64,000 nt of DNA, taken from contig NZ_CP021744.1 of the NCBI RefSeq assembly GCF_002192455.1, positions 5,365,501 through 5,429,500 of the forward strand. Reading direction: 5' to 3'. Shown here piece after piece: positions 7,973 to 16,890 of the stretch. The first letter of the stretch is position 1. Every line of letters begins with the position of its first letter. The DNA is from Streptomyces albireticuli (GTDB lineage Bacteria; Actinomycetota; Actinomycetes; Streptomycetales; Streptomycetaceae). Position numbers and translations under genes: made by a program. Below the pieces are notes generated by a model. It did no database searches and was not told the DNA's origin. It saw only the letters and a list, made by a program, of their open reading frames with translations.

Positions 7973-8989
7973 ATGAGCAACGACAAGATATCCACCGTCG
8001 CCCTGGGGAACGGCGGCCCGCAGGTCGGCGTGCAGGGCCTCGGCTGCATGGGCATGACCTACGCCTACGGACCCACCGACGAGACCGAGGCGCGGGCCAC
8101 GCTGGACCGGGCCCTGGAGCGCGGCGTCACCCTCTTCGACACCGCCGACGTCTACGGCCACGGCCGCAACGAGGAGTTCATCTCGCCGTTCGTCCGGGCG
8201 CACCGGGACGAGATCACGCTGGCCACGAAGTTCGCCATCGAACGGCGCGAGGAGGACCCCTCGTTCCAGCGGATCCGCAACGACCGCGCGTACATCCGCG
8301 CCTCCGTCGAGGGCAGCCTGCGCCGCCTCGGCGTCGACCACATCGACCTCTACTACATGCACCGCCGCGACGTGGAGGTGCCGATGGAGGACACCGTCGG
8401 CGCCATGGCGGAGCTGGTCGCGGAGGGCAAGGTCGGCCACCTCGGGCTCAGCGAGGTCTCGCCGGGCGAGCTGCGTACGGCGCACGCGGTGCATCCCATC
8501 GCCGCCGTGCAGTCGGAGTGGTCGCTTTTCAGCCGTGACGTGGAGCAGGGCGTCGTCGGCACGGCCGCGGAGCTGGGCATCGCCTTCGTGCCCTACTCGC
8601 CGCTCGGCCGCGGCTTCCTGACGGGCAGTTTCGTCCAGGCGGACACCGAGCTGACGAGCGACGACTGGCGCCGCCGGCAGCCGCGCTTCATCGGTGAGAA
8701 CGCGGCGGCCAACGCGGCCCTGCTGGAGCCGGTGCGGCGGATCGCCGGGGAGCGCGGGGCGACGCCCGCTCAGATCGCGCTGGCGTGGGTCCAGCAGCGG
8801 GCCCGGGTGCACGGCCTGGCCGTGATCCCGATCCCGGGGACGCGGCGCCGCTCGCGCATCGAGGAGAACCTGGCGGCGATCAGCATGGAGCTGACGGCGG
8901 CGGAACTGGCGGAGCTGGAGCCGATCGCGGACAAGGTCGCCGGCGGGCGCTACGCGGACATGTCGTTCACGGCGGTGGGCCGGGAGTAG
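7973..8989 (+). CDS. Aldo/keto reductase
   Basis: A 338-residue NAD(P)H-dependent TIM-barrel reductase. The AKR tetrad is visible: Asp in FDTADVYGHGRNEE with its Tyr, Lys in LATKF and His in IDLYYMHRRD. The C-terminal cofactor segment VIPIPGTRRRSRIEENL carries the pyrophosphate-binding residues. It resembles the YakC/aldo-keto subgroup that begins with GxxVGxxGLGCMGM. ATG 7973 is preceded by GAAGGGG. Co-transcribed with, and probably induced through, the MerR regulator. The substrate, likely a reactive carbonyl, is unknown. Confidence 0.92.
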   Translation: MSNDKISTVALGNGGPQVGVQGLGCMGMTYAYGPTDETEARATLDRALERGVTLFDTADVYGHGRNEEFISPFVRAHRDEITLATKFAIERREEDPSFQRIRNDRAYIRASVEGSLRRLGVDHIDLYYMHRRDVEVPMEDTVGAMAELVAEGKVGHLGLSEVSPGELRTAHAVHPIAAVQSEWSLFSRDVEQGVVGTAAELGIAFVPYSPLGRGFLTGSFVQADTELTSDDWRRRQPRFIGENAAANAALLEPVRRIAGERGATPAQIALAWVQQRARVHGLAVIPIPGTRRRSRIEENLAAISMELTAAELAELEPIADKVAGGRYADMSFTAVGRE

Positions 8990-9089
8990 CGGGGGCGGCG
9001 GGCCCTGGGAGGGACCTTGGGGCCCCGCGGTGAGAGGGCCGTCGGCCTTCTCACCGTCAGGCGCCGCGCGCCGGGAGACCGGCGCCCCC

Positions 9090-9767
9090 TCACCGCCCTC
9101 CCGGGGACACCAGCCCCGACTCGTACGCGAAGATCACCGCCTGGGCCCGGTCACGGAGATCCAGCTTCGCCAGCACCCGCCCGATGTGCGTCTTCACCGT
9201 CTGCTCCGCCAGCACCAGCGACCCCGCGATCTCCTGGTTCGAGAGCCCCCGCGCGATGAGTTCGAGGACCTCCGTCTCCCTCGGCGTCAGGCCGTTGAGG
9301 CGGAGGGACGGGTCCCGGCGGGTGGCGGGGCGCTGCCGGGCGAAGTCGGCGATGAGGCGGCGCGTGACGGACGGCGCGAGCAGCGCCTCGCCTGCGGCGA
9401 CGACCCGGACGGCCGAGATCAGATCGGCCGGGGGCGCGTCCTTGAGGAGGAACCCCGAGGCGCCCGCGCGCAGCGCCTCGTAGACGTAGTCGTCGACGTC
9501 GAAGGTGGTGAGCATCAGCACCTTCGGGCGGTGCGTGACGCCCGGTGGCGGGTCGAGGAGCCGCCGGGCGGCCTCCAGGCCGTCCATCTCCGGCATCCGG
9601 ACGTCCATCAGGACGACGTCCGGGTGCGTGCGGCGGCTCACCTCCACACCCTGCCGGCCGTCCGGCGCGTCGCCGACGACGTCGATGTCGGCCTGTGCCG
9701 CGAGCAGCGCGGCGAACCCCGCGCGGACCATGGCCTGGTCGTCGACGATGATCACCTTGATGGTCAT
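9090..9767 (-). CDS. NarL/LuxR-type response regulator
   Basis: A 225-residue response regulator: receiver domain with the acidic pocket (VDD at 8-10), phospho-acceptor Asp55 in VLMDVRMPEMDG and conserved Lys in GFLLKDAP, then a C-terminal LuxR helix-turn-helix (LTPRETEVLELIARGLSNQE, IAGSLVLAEQTVKTHI). It overlaps the kinase gene by four bases (ATGA), so the two are translationally coupled and act as one pair. Target genes are not evident locally. Confidence 0.95.
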   Translation of the reverse strand: MTIKVIIVDDQAMVRAGFAALLAAQADIDVVGDAPDGRQGVEVSRRTHPDVVLMDVRMPEMDGLEAARRLLDPPPGVTHRPKVLMLTTFDVDDYVYEALRAGASGFLLKDAPPADLISAVRVVAAGEALLAPSVTRRLIADFARQRPATRRDPSLRLNGLTPRETEVLELIARGLSNQEIAGSLVLAEQTVKTHIGRVLAKLDLRDRAQAVIFAYESGLVSPGGR

Positions 9768-11077
9768 GCGGTGGGGAGTTCCTCTTCTGTGGTGAACGGG
9801 AGCCGGGCCGCCACCCGGAAGCCGCCGTCCGGCAGCGGGCCGGTGTCGAGCGTGCCGCCGACCAGGCGGACGCGCTCGCGCATGCCGACCAGACCGTGGC
9901 CCGTGCCACTGGTCTCCAGTGGCGGAGTGTCGTTCTCCGGGGCGGTGTTGACGACCAGGACCATCAGGCCGCCCCGGTCCCGGTCGACGGAGACCGACAC
10001 CCGCGTCGCCGCGCCCGGGGCGTGCCGGACGACATTGGCGAGGGCCTCCTGCGTGATGCGGTAGGCCGACAGGTCCACGGTCTGCGGGAGCGCGTCCGGC
10101 AGCGGATCCGGCATCGACAACCTCACCGGCAGCCCGGCCCGGACCGTCGCCTCGACCAGCTGCGGGATCCGCTCGACGCCCGGCTGCGGCGCCCGCTCGC
10201 CCCCGCCCGCCTCGCCGGAGGCGTCCTCGCTGCGCAGCACGCCCAGCAGGCGCCGCATCTCCGTGAGCGACTCGCGCGCCGTGGCCGCGATCGTCGCGAA
10301 CTCCTCCCGCGCCTCGGGCGGCAGGCCGGTCAGCCGGTACGGGGCGCTGTCCGCCTGCACGGTGATCACGGACATGTGGTGGGCGACGACGTCGTGCAGC
10401 TCGCGGGCGATCCGGGTGCGCTCCTCCAGCAGGGTCCGCCGGGCCCGCTCGGCCTCGCTGATCGTCTCCTGCTCGGCCAGCGCCCGCTGGGCGTCGCCGC
10501 GTTCGCGCAGCGCGCCGGCGATGATCAGCACCACGCCGGCCAGCACGAGCGTCGTCACCGAGATGACGGAGCTCCGCTCGGGCGAGACGTATGCGAGGGC
10601 GACGGTCGCGAGGGCCGTCAGGGTCCAGACGGCGACGAGGGTGCGCCGCCGCTCGCGCAGCCCGAGGAGGAGCAGCAGCAACAGCATGCCGATGATCTCC
10701 ATGGGCGGCCAGGGCCAGGGGCGGCCCTCGCGCGCGGGCACGGTGAGCAGCGCCAGCGCCCCGGCGACGTCGGCGGTGAAGACGACGGCCCAGGCCAGCA
10801 GCGGCCGCCGGACGGCGAGGAACAGCGGGACGGCCTGGAGCAGCGCCAGCACGAGGGCGATGTCGGAGTGGAGCCGGTAGTCCTGGGACAGGACCGTGGC
10901 CGTGGTGCCCAGCAGGACGACGGCGAACGCCCCGGTGACGACGTACGGCAGGGCCCGTACGAAGCGTCGCCGGGACCGGCCGAGCAGCGGTACGGGCGGG
11001 CCGGCGGGCGTGAGGACGTCGCGCGCGAAGGCGAGCGGGGACGGCCGGGAGGCGGTGGCGCGGGGTGACTGGGACAT
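9764..11077 (-). CDS. Sensor histidine kinase (HisKA_3 type)
   Basis: A 437-residue membrane kinase. Residues about 40-195 contain five or six hydrophobic segments. A dimerisation/phosphoacceptor helix follows with His228 (IARELHDVVAHHMSVITVQA) and then an HATPase domain (RITQEALANVVRHAPGA; GTGHGLVGMRERVRL). This is the NarX/DesK-like class that pairs with LuxR-type regulators, as the next gene confirms. No extracellular ligand domain is visible, so it probably senses the membrane itself or an inner-membrane signal. The start is preceded by a small inverted repeat (GGCTGAGACAGCC) rather than a clear ribosome-binding site. Confidence 0.93.
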   Translation of the reverse strand: MSQSPRATASRPSPLAFARDVLTPAGPPVPLLGRSRRRFVRALPYVVTGAFAVVLLGTTATVLSQDYRLHSDIALVLALLQAVPLFLAVRRPLLAWAVVFTADVAGALALLTVPAREGRPWPWPPMEIIGMLLLLLLLGLRERRRTLVAVWTLTALATVALAYVSPERSSVISVTTLVLAGVVLIIAGALRERGDAQRALAEQETISEAERARRTLLEERTRIARELHDVVAHHMSVITVQADSAPYRLTGLPPEAREEFATIAATARESLTEMRRLLGVLRSEDASGEAGGGERAPQPGVERIPQLVEATVRAGLPVRLSMPDPLPDALPQTVDLSAYRITQEALANVVRHAPGAATRVSVSVDRDRGGLMVLVVNTAPENDTPPLETSGTGHGLVGMRERVRLVGGTLDTGPLPDGGFRVAARLPFTTEEELPTA

Positions 11078-11204
11078 GGCTGTCTCAGCCTAGATGCCCT
11101 GGTCAGGAGGGGCGTCACCCCGGAGTGCCGGTTTCCGGGTCATACCGCGGTATCAGCGGTACGGGCCGGTGCCACGGCCCGTGCGGGCGGCCGTCCGGTG
11201 CCGG

Positions 11205-12074
11205 CTACAGCTCGGCCAGCAGCTCCGCCTTCTTGGCGCTGAACTCGTCGTCGGTGAGCAGGCCCGCGTCGTGCAGCGCGCCCAGGTGGCGGATGCGGTC
11301 GGCGATGCCGCCCGGGTCGGGGCGGGGCGCGGGGATCCGGGCCGGGGGGACGCCGCGCGCCCCGGCGCGGACGGCCGCCTGGACCGCGGCGGCGAAGGGC
11401 AGCGACTCATGGACGAGGCCGTAGCCCATGCCGAAGACGACGGCCGCCGGGTCCTGGTCGGCCGGGCCGGGCGACCGGGGGTCCGCGTCGCGCGGTACGA
11501 GCCGCAGGTGGCCGCCGGCGATCTCGGGGGAGCGCCACTCGACGCCCGCCAGCTCACCGACCGCGAACCGCTGGTCGCCGGCCTTCCACTTGGCGGAGGA
11601 GGCGCCCGTCCAGAACCAGCGGAAGGCGACGGACGCGCCGTCGAAGGACGCCTTGCCGTCGTAGGCCTTGAAGGACAGGGGCGCCGCCGGGGCGGCCACG
11701 AGGTGGCGCTCGGCGGGTTCGTCCGCGGCGGGGCCGAGCGCGGCGCGTATCTCGTCGGCGTAGTACTCGGCGAGGGCGTCGCGCTCGGCGGGCAGCACCA
11801 GACGGTAGGGGTCGCAGGCCTCCTTGAGCTGGCCGCCGGCGACGTCCATCAGCGGATCGGCGCCCGGTCTGGGCACAGCGCGCAGCACCACCGTGCCGCG
11901 CTTCCCCGGGGCCTGCTCGACGGCCGCGAGTGCCTCGTAGGGGATGCGCCGCTCACCGAGCGCCTGGAGCAGCCTCGGTGTGCGGATCCCCCGTTCGAAG
12001 CGGATGAGCACGGAGTCGGTGTCGAACTCCCAGGCGGCGTGGAAACCGGCCAGCACATCACCCATGCGGCTCAT
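11205..12074 (-). CDS. DUF4429 domain protein with C-terminal SHOCT domain
   Basis: A 289-residue protein. Two DUF4429 repeats (about residues 5-95 and 125-225) share the pattern of a Phe-containing fold that ends in Arg-Phe/Trp runs. The last 35 residues form a SHOCT helical motif (DRIRHLGALHDAGLLTDDEF then SAKKAELL). SHOCT domains are thought to mediate oligomerisation of actinobacterial proteins; the function of DUF4429 is unknown. Either ATG 12074 or ATG 12065 (MGDVLAGFHAAWEF) could be used; the second is the more typical N-terminus. No operon partner is obvious. Confidence 0.85.
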   Translation of the reverse strand: MSRMGDVLAGFHAAWEFDTDSVLIRFERGIRTPRLLQALGERRIPYEALAAVEQAPGKRGTVVLRAVPRPGADPLMDVAGGQLKEACDPYRLVLPAERDALAEYYADEIRAALGPAADEPAERHLVAAPAAPLSFKAYDGKASFDGASVAFRWFWTGASSAKWKAGDQRFAVGELAGVEWRSPEIAGGHLRLVPRDADPRSPGPADQDPAAVVFGMGYGLVHESLPFAAAVQAAVRAGARGVPPARIPAPRPDPGGIADRIRHLGALHDAGLLTDDEFSAKKAELLAEL

Positions 12075-12202
12075 CGTATGCGGCGGGGGGCTGTGCGTCC
12101 CCCCTCCGGGCGGGATGCGCTACGCGCGTCGCGGGGGTGTTGAAGTGGAATGACGGGTGCCGGTGGGGGTGCGGGTGGGTGCGGGGTGCCGCTGCGCGGG
12201 GC

Positions 12203-12448
12203 CTTTCCCCAGCCCCGCCCCTTCCCGGAACCGGGGGCAAGCCCCCGGGCCCCCGTTCCGCGCTCCGCGCGGTGGCCTCAATCGCCGGCCGGGCTTGATT
12301 TCGCCCGGTTCCGGGCGAGAACTCAGCCCGTCTGGGGGCACCTCCCAGCGGTAGCTGGGGGAGTTTGAGGACCGGGGTCCGGGGCGGAGCCCCGCACGCG
12401 GCGGAGCCGCACATCGGATGCAGCGGGAAGGGGCGGGGCTGGGGAAAG
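12203..12448. repeat. Intergenic element bounded by a 24-bp perfect inverted repeat
   Basis: The 24 bases at 12203-12226 (core CCCCAGCCCCGCCCCTTCCC) reappear as the exact reverse complement at 12425-12448 (core GGGAAGGGGCGGGGCTGGGG). Between them are smaller hairpins (CCGGGGGCAAGCCCCCGG at 12231-12248) and a GCCGGCCGGGCTTGATT unit. It fills most of the 389-bp gap at 12075-12463; I see no gene in that gap. The same arms recur elsewhere in the window. Confidence 0.7.
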
Positions 12449-12463
12449 CCCCCGGCAGGGCGG

Positions 12464-13686
12464 TCAGACCAACCCGTCCGCGCAGCCCTCCGCACCCTTC
12501 GCGCAGACGACCGCCCCCGAACCCGCCACCCCGATCGCCGCGAAGTTCGCCAGACTCGTCGTCCCCGGTTCGAAGTACCCGCCGTGCCCGTCCGCCCCCT
12601 CCGCCGAGAGCAGGCGCGCGCCGAAGGCCGGGGAGACCGGGTCCGCGCCGTGGCCGAGGCCGCCGACCTCCAGGTGGGGGACGTCCTGGATCCAGTCGTC
12701 GGCGTTGCGCATCGCCCAGATCCGGGCGCCGGTGCGCAGCTCGGAGACGTGCTCGGCGCGCATGCCGGGGCTGCCGGCGACGGCGACGTCCGTGACGCGC
12801 GGGGAGATGTCGCGGACGGCGACCCCGCAGACCACCGAGCCGTAGCTGTGGCAGAAGAGTGAGACGGGGGAGGTGCCGGGCAGGGCCCCGACCAGGGCGC
12901 GCAGCCGGAGGGCGCCCTCGGCGGCGAGCTTGCCGGTGGCCGCGTCCATGCCGACGCCGGCGGGGGTGGTGTAGTCGTCCCAGGCGATGACGGCCGTCCT
13001 GGTGCCGGCGGAGGCCTTCCGCTCGGCCGCGTGGAGGGAGCGGGCCATGCCCACCGGGGCGGTGTAGGCGCGCTGGGTCTTCTCGAAGGTCAGGACGTTG
13101 GTGTCGACGCCGGGCACCACGACGGAGACCCGCTCGGCCCGGTCGAGGTCGCCGATGACCTCGGCGACGCGGCCGGCGCCGCCGGGGTCGAAGGCGAGGA
13201 TCTGCCGGCCGTCACCCATCAGCGACTCGAAGCGGTGCATCCGGCGGGCCGCCTCGCGGCGGCCCACGGGGGTCAGCCCGCTCTCGCCCATGCGGTGTTT
13301 CTCGACCGCGCGGGCCCGGTCCAGGGCCACGCGGTTGGCGGCGTAGCGCAGGGGCACGGGGGCGCCGTTGAGATTGCCCACGACGAGGGGTAGCGCTCCG
13401 CGAGCCCGTCGCGCTCGGCGCCGGTGAGCGAGCCGAAGAACCGGGCCAGGACGTCCGGACCGGCCCCGGGGGAGGGGAGCGGCCGGCCGCCTATGGAGCC
13501 GTGCAGCCAGGACTGGAGGGATCTCGACCGCGCGTCGCCGGTCGCCGCGTGACCTCTGACGGCCGTCCAGCCGGTCGTCGCGAGCATGACGAACACGACC
13601 GCCAGCGCCAGCAGCGCACGCCACACGGCGGCCGTGGTCGTCCAGGGAACGGAGGAGGGGGAGCCGAGCTCCGGGAAAGAAGTCAC
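12464..13686 (-). pseudogene. DUF1023 alpha/beta hydrolase, split by a single-base frameshift
   Basis: The N-terminal part reads from ATG 13686 (MTSFPELGSPSSVPWTT..., membrane segment WRALLALAVVFVMLATTGW, then FFGSLTGAERDGLAERYP). The rest (LVVGNLNGAPVPLRYAANR onward) is in another frame and carries the nucleophile elbow CHSYGS, then an Asp and the final His region. The switch falls at a run of four G on the plus strand (13387-13390): one more base would rejoin the two parts into about 407 residues. All catalytic parts downstream are intact, so this is either a recent mutation or a homopolymer sequencing error. The intact protein would be a membrane-anchored or exported esterase/lipase-like enzyme of unknown substrate. 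Confidence 0.8.
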
Positions 13687-13784
13687 CGCGGACCAGCGTA
13701 GGAGAAAGCCGGTTGGGTCCGGGAAGTCAGTGAGCTATCTCACGTTTGAATGAGGGCAATTGCTCGCACCCAGGTGATTCGCGA

Positions 13785-14444
13785 TCAGGTGCGCCAATTT
13801 TCCGCCAACGCCGGGCCGAGCTGGTCCAGATGGTCGGCGATGATGCGCCGCAGCTCCGTCATCCCGGCGCCGCCCTGCTCGCCCCAGATCCGGCCCGTCA
13901 CGCGCATCACACCGCCGAAGGCCGCGAGCAGCACCCGGGGCCGGGGATCCGTCGCGAGGTCCAGCCCCTCGCGGCGGGCGATCTCGTGCGCGAGCCGCTC
14001 CTCCACCTCGGACAGCCTGCGCAGATGGACGGCGAGCAGCGCGGGGGTGGACTCGATCATGCGGTACGTCCCCATGTGCAGCTCCAGCGGGACGACCGAG
14101 CCGACGCTCTCGCCCAGGCGGTCCCAGGAGGTCAGCACCGCTCCGCGCAGCGCGGCGAGCGGGGACTCGGCGGCCGGGCGCTCGCGCAGGGCGGCGCAGA
14201 AGGACGACTCCACGGAGTCCTGGAGCGCGAAGGCGACCTCCTCCTTGCCCGCGAAGTAGCGGAAGAAGGTGCGGGGGGAGACGTCCGCGGCCTCGGCGAT
14301 GGCGTCGACGGTGGTCCGCTCGTAGCCCTGGAGCGCGAAGAGCTCCAGGGCGCACCGGATCAGGGTGTCCCGCGTGCGCCGCTTCTTGCGCTCGCGCAGA
14401 CCGGGCGGGGCGGTCCGGGAGCCCGCGTCCTCGATGGCGTGCAT
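13785..14444 (-). CDS. TetR family repressor
   Basis: A 219-residue regulator. The N-terminal TetR helix-turn-helix is clear (TVDAIAEAADVSPRTFFRYF, with GYERT before it); the C-terminal ligand domain resembles TetR_C_17/MftR-like folds. ATG 14444 is chosen for the GGAGAGG site before it; the open frame extends 30 codons upstream without similarity. It is divergent from a DHA2 exporter, the standard arrangement of a local repressor controlling an efflux pump, and the shared 118-bp gap carries inverted TTGACA/TGTCAA elements. Confidence 0.92.
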   Translation of the reverse strand: MHAIEDAGSRTAPPGLRERKKRRTRDTLIRCALELFALQGYERTTVDAIAEAADVSPRTFFRYFAGKEEVAFALQDSVESSFCAALRERPAAESPLAALRGAVLTSWDRLGESVGSVVPLELHMGTYRMIESTPALLAVHLRRLSEVEERLAHEIARREGLDLATDPRPRVLLAAFGGVMRVTGRIWGEQGGAGMTELRRIIADHLDQLGPALAENWRT

Positions 14445-14500
14445 GGGGATTCGCCTCTCCTCCGACGCATTTCCGCTGTTCAGGATAGACATGAGCAGAT

Positions 14501-14556
14501 TTGACAGATACCGACTCCTGCACATGTTTGTCAATTGTCAGACGCTGCCATAATCT
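14501..14556. promoter_or_regulatory. Overlapping divergent promoters and TetR operator
   Basis: On the plus strand TTGTCA (14528-14533), a 17-bp spacer and TAATCT (14551-14556) form a promoter for the exporter. On the minus strand TTGACA (complement of 14529-14534), an 18-bp spacer and TATCTG form one for tetR, so the two -35 boxes overlap. TTGACA at 14501-14506 and TGTCAA at 14529-14534 are an inverted pair likely bound by the TetR protein. The exporter ATG (14563) lies only 6 bases after its -10 box, which implies a leaderless mRNA. Confidence 0.65.
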
Positions 14557-14562
14557 CGAAAT

Positions 14563-16155
14563 ATGACGTCTCAGACCACCGTCGCCGACGCGACGCCGGA
14601 TCTCGGGCCCCGAAAGGGTTTACGGGGCCATCCCTGGCTGACACTCTTCTCCGTCGCGATAGGCGTGATGATGGTCACGCTCGACGGCACCATCGTCGCT
14701 ATCGCGAACCCCGCGATCCAGAAGGACCTGGGGGCCTCGCTGGCCGACGTCCAATGGATCACCAACAGCTACCTCCTCGCCCTCGCGGTGGCCCTGATCA
14801 CCGCCGGCAAGCTGGGTGACCGCTTCGGTCACCGGCTGACCTTCCTGATCGGCACGACCGGCTTCGCCGTCGCGTCCGGCGCCATCGCCCTCTCCGACAG
14901 CGTCTCGATGGTCGTCGCCTTCCGCGTCGTCCAGGGCCTGTGCGGCGCCCTGCTGATGCCGGCCGCGCTCGGACTGCTCCGGGCGGCGTTCCCGCCCGCG
15001 AAGCTCAACATGGCCATCGGCATCTGGGGCATGGTGATCGGCGCCTCGACGGCCGCCGGCCCGATCCTCGGCGGTGTGCTCGTCGAGCATGTGAACTGGC
15101 AGTCGGTCTTCTACGTCAACGTGCCCGTCGGCGTCCTCGCGCTCGTCGTCGGCGTGCTCATCCTCAAGGACCACCGCCCCGAACAAACGTCGAGCTCCTT
15201 CGACATCCTCGGCATCGTCCTGCTCTCCGCCGCGATGTTCTGCCTGGTGTGGGCGCTCATCAAGGCGCCCGCCTGGGGCTGGGGCGACACCCGCACCCTG
15301 CTGTACCTCGCCGGGGCGATCGTCGCGTTCGTCCTCTTCACCCTCTGGCAGGCCAAGGTCCGGGAGCCCCTGCTGCCCCTGAGCCTGTTCCGCTCCCTGC
15401 CGCTGACCGCCGGCACGATCCTGATGGTGCTGATGGCCTTCGCCTTCATCGGCGGCCTGTTCTTCGTCACCTTCTATCTCCAGAACGTGCACGGGATGAC
15501 GCCGGTGGACGCCGGTCTGCACATGCTGCCGCTCACCGGAATGATGATCATCGGGTCGCCGACCGCCGGCGCGGTCATCACCAAGATCGGCCCGCGGATC
15601 CCGATGGTCGCCGGCATGCTCTTCGCCGCCGCCGCGTGCTTCGGCATGGCCACCCTGGAGCCGGACTCCGGATCCGTCGCGATGTCCGTGTGGTTCGGGC
15701 TCTTCGGCCTCGGCCTCGCGCCGGTGGTGGTCGGCGCGACCGAGGTCATCGTGGGCAACGCCCCCATGGAGCACGCCGGCCTGGCCGGCGGACTCCAGCA
15801 GGCCGCCATGCAGGTCGGCGGCTCGCTGGGGACGGCCGCCCTGGGCGCCGTGATGGCCGCCCGGGTGGACAACCTGCTGCCCGAGCGGTGGGCCGAGGCG
15901 GGCCTTCCGAAGGGCACCCCGGAGCAGATGGCCCAGGCGTCCGACGCCGTCGCCGTCGGCATGGCCCCCGTGCCGCCGAAGGCGCCGCCCGAGCTCGCCC
16001 AGCGGATCTCCGATGTCGCCCATGACACTTTCGTGTCAGGCATGGGCCTGGCCTTCACCGTCGGCGGGTGCGTCGGACTGCTCGCCGCCGTGTGCGCGCT
16101 GTTCACCAAGCGCGGCGCGAACGCCGAGGCCGGCGCCGGCGCCGCGCACGTCTGA
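14563..16155 (+). CDS. DHA2 family MFS exporter (EmrB/QacA type)
   Basis: A 530-residue, 14-helix drug:proton antiporter of the plasma membrane. Family motifs are visible: LDGTIVAIANPAIQKDLG at the first helix (motif D1), the GKLGDRFGHRLTF loop (motif A) and a GPILGGVL antiporter motif C. It probably exports a drug-like or endogenous compound and is repressed by the divergent TetR regulator. There is no ribosome-binding site, in keeping with the leaderless promoter described above. A strong terminator follows. Confidence 0.93.
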   Translation: MTSQTTVADATPDLGPRKGLRGHPWLTLFSVAIGVMMVTLDGTIVAIANPAIQKDLGASLADVQWITNSYLLALAVALITAGKLGDRFGHRLTFLIGTTGFAVASGAIALSDSVSMVVAFRVVQGLCGALLMPAALGLLRAAFPPAKLNMAIGIWGMVIGASTAAGPILGGVLVEHVNWQSVFYVNVPVGVLALVVGVLILKDHRPEQTSSSFDILGIVLLSAAMFCLVWALIKAPAWGWGDTRTLLYLAGAIVAFVLFTLWQAKVREPLLPLSLFRSLPLTAGTILMVLMAFAFIGGLFFVTFYLQNVHGMTPVDAGLHMLPLTGMMIIGSPTAGAVITKIGPRIPMVAGMLFAAAACFGMATLEPDSGSVAMSVWFGLFGLGLAPVVVGATEVIVGNAPMEHAGLAGGLQQAAMQVGGSLGTAALGAVMAARVDNLLPERWAEAGLPKGTPEQMAQASDAVAVGMAPVPPKAPPELAQRISDVAHDTFVSGMGLAFTVGGCVGLLAAVCALFTKRGANAEAGAGAAHV

Positions 16156-16184
16156 CGGTCCCGGCGCTTTCCCCTATCCGGACA

Positions 16185-16215
16185 CAAGAGGGCCCCGCGG
16201 TGCGGGGCCCTCTTG
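16185..16215 (+). terminator. Strong terminator after the exporter
   Basis: A 14-bp perfect stem (CAAGAGGGCCCCGC, 16185-16198, with 16202-16215) and a 3-base loop lie 30 bp past the MFS stop codon. The right arm ends in TCTTG. Confidence 0.85.
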
Positions 16216-16278
16216 GCATCGGTGATCACCCCCGCCAGGATGCGGTGTGCGACACAGTCGACACAGGGAGTGAAGCCC

Positions 16279-16686
16279 ATGCGTACGATCCACGCTGTTT
16301 CCGCCCGGATCACCGCCCGGATCACCGCCGGGACCGCCACGGTGACCGCCGCCGCCTGCCTGGCCCTGCTCGCCGCGCCCGCCGCGGAGGCCGTGGGCAA
16401 GGGACGGCTCGGCCAGTGCGCCGCCGGGCAGCTGTGCCTCTGGACGAAGCCCGGCTTCCACGGCACCCGCGCCACCAGCGAACTCGCGGACATCTCCATC
16501 GAGAGCTGCGTCACCTTACCGGCGGGCGCGACGGCGTCGTCCCTCGCCAACCGCACGGGTCGCCCCGTCACCGCGTACCAGAGCGCCACGTGCGGCGAGA
16601 CGGGTGAGTTCGACACCTATCCGTCCGGGACGTGGGTGCCGGAGACGGCCTACGTCGTGCGCGCGTACAAGGTCTGGGAGCACTAG
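16279..16686 (+). CDS. Secreted peptidase inhibitor family I36-like protein
   Basis: A 135-residue exported protein. Residues 1 to about 38 are a signal peptide (hydrophobic TAAACLALLAAP, cleavage near AEAVG). The mature part has the pattern CAAGQLCLWTKPGFHG with four cysteines and a late YVVRAYKVWEH, which fits the small I36/beta-gamma-crystallin-like family typified by a Streptomyces metalloprotease inhibitor. Inhibition itself is not shown for most members. A GGGAGTG site precedes ATG 16279; upstream in-frame ATGs lie within or just behind the terminator and are unlikely. Confidence 0.8.
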   Translation: MRTIHAVSARITARITAGTATVTAAACLALLAAPAAEAVGKGRLGQCAAGQLCLWTKPGFHGTRATSELADISIESCVTLPAGATASSLANRTGRPVTAYQSATCGETGEFDTYPSGTWVPETAYVVRAYKVWEH

Positions 16687-16700
16687 AGGTTCCGGCGGAT

Positions 16701-16770
16701 CTTTCCCCTACCCGCCCCTTCCCGAATGTCCTCAAGCGCCGGACGGGCTGAAATCAGCCCGTCCGGGACG
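16701..16770. repeat. Dispersed GC-rich intergenic repeat, copy 3
   Basis: Starts CTTTCCCCTACCCGCCCCTT and continues through CCTCAAGCGCCGGACGGGCT to a CAGCCCGTCC arm. It is nearly identical to the copy at 6502-6568 and again lies between convergent genes (the I36-like gene and aceE). Confidence 0.6.
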
Positions 16771-16815
16771 TCTCCCCGGGGAGGTCGAGGGCCCGGGGCC
16801 GGGAACCGCCGGACG

Positions 16816-16858
16816 CGCCGGTGCCCCGGCCAGCGGATTGCTGGCCGGGGCACCGGCG
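16816..16858 (-). terminator. Terminator after aceE
   Basis: A 19-bp perfect stem: CGCCGGTGCCCCGGCCAGC (16816-16834) pairs with 16840-16858 around GGATT. It lies 32 bp beyond the aceE stop codon and may work for transcripts from both sides. Confidence 0.85.
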
Positions 16859-16890
16859 AGGAACGACGGGCTACCGCCCGGTGCGGACGA

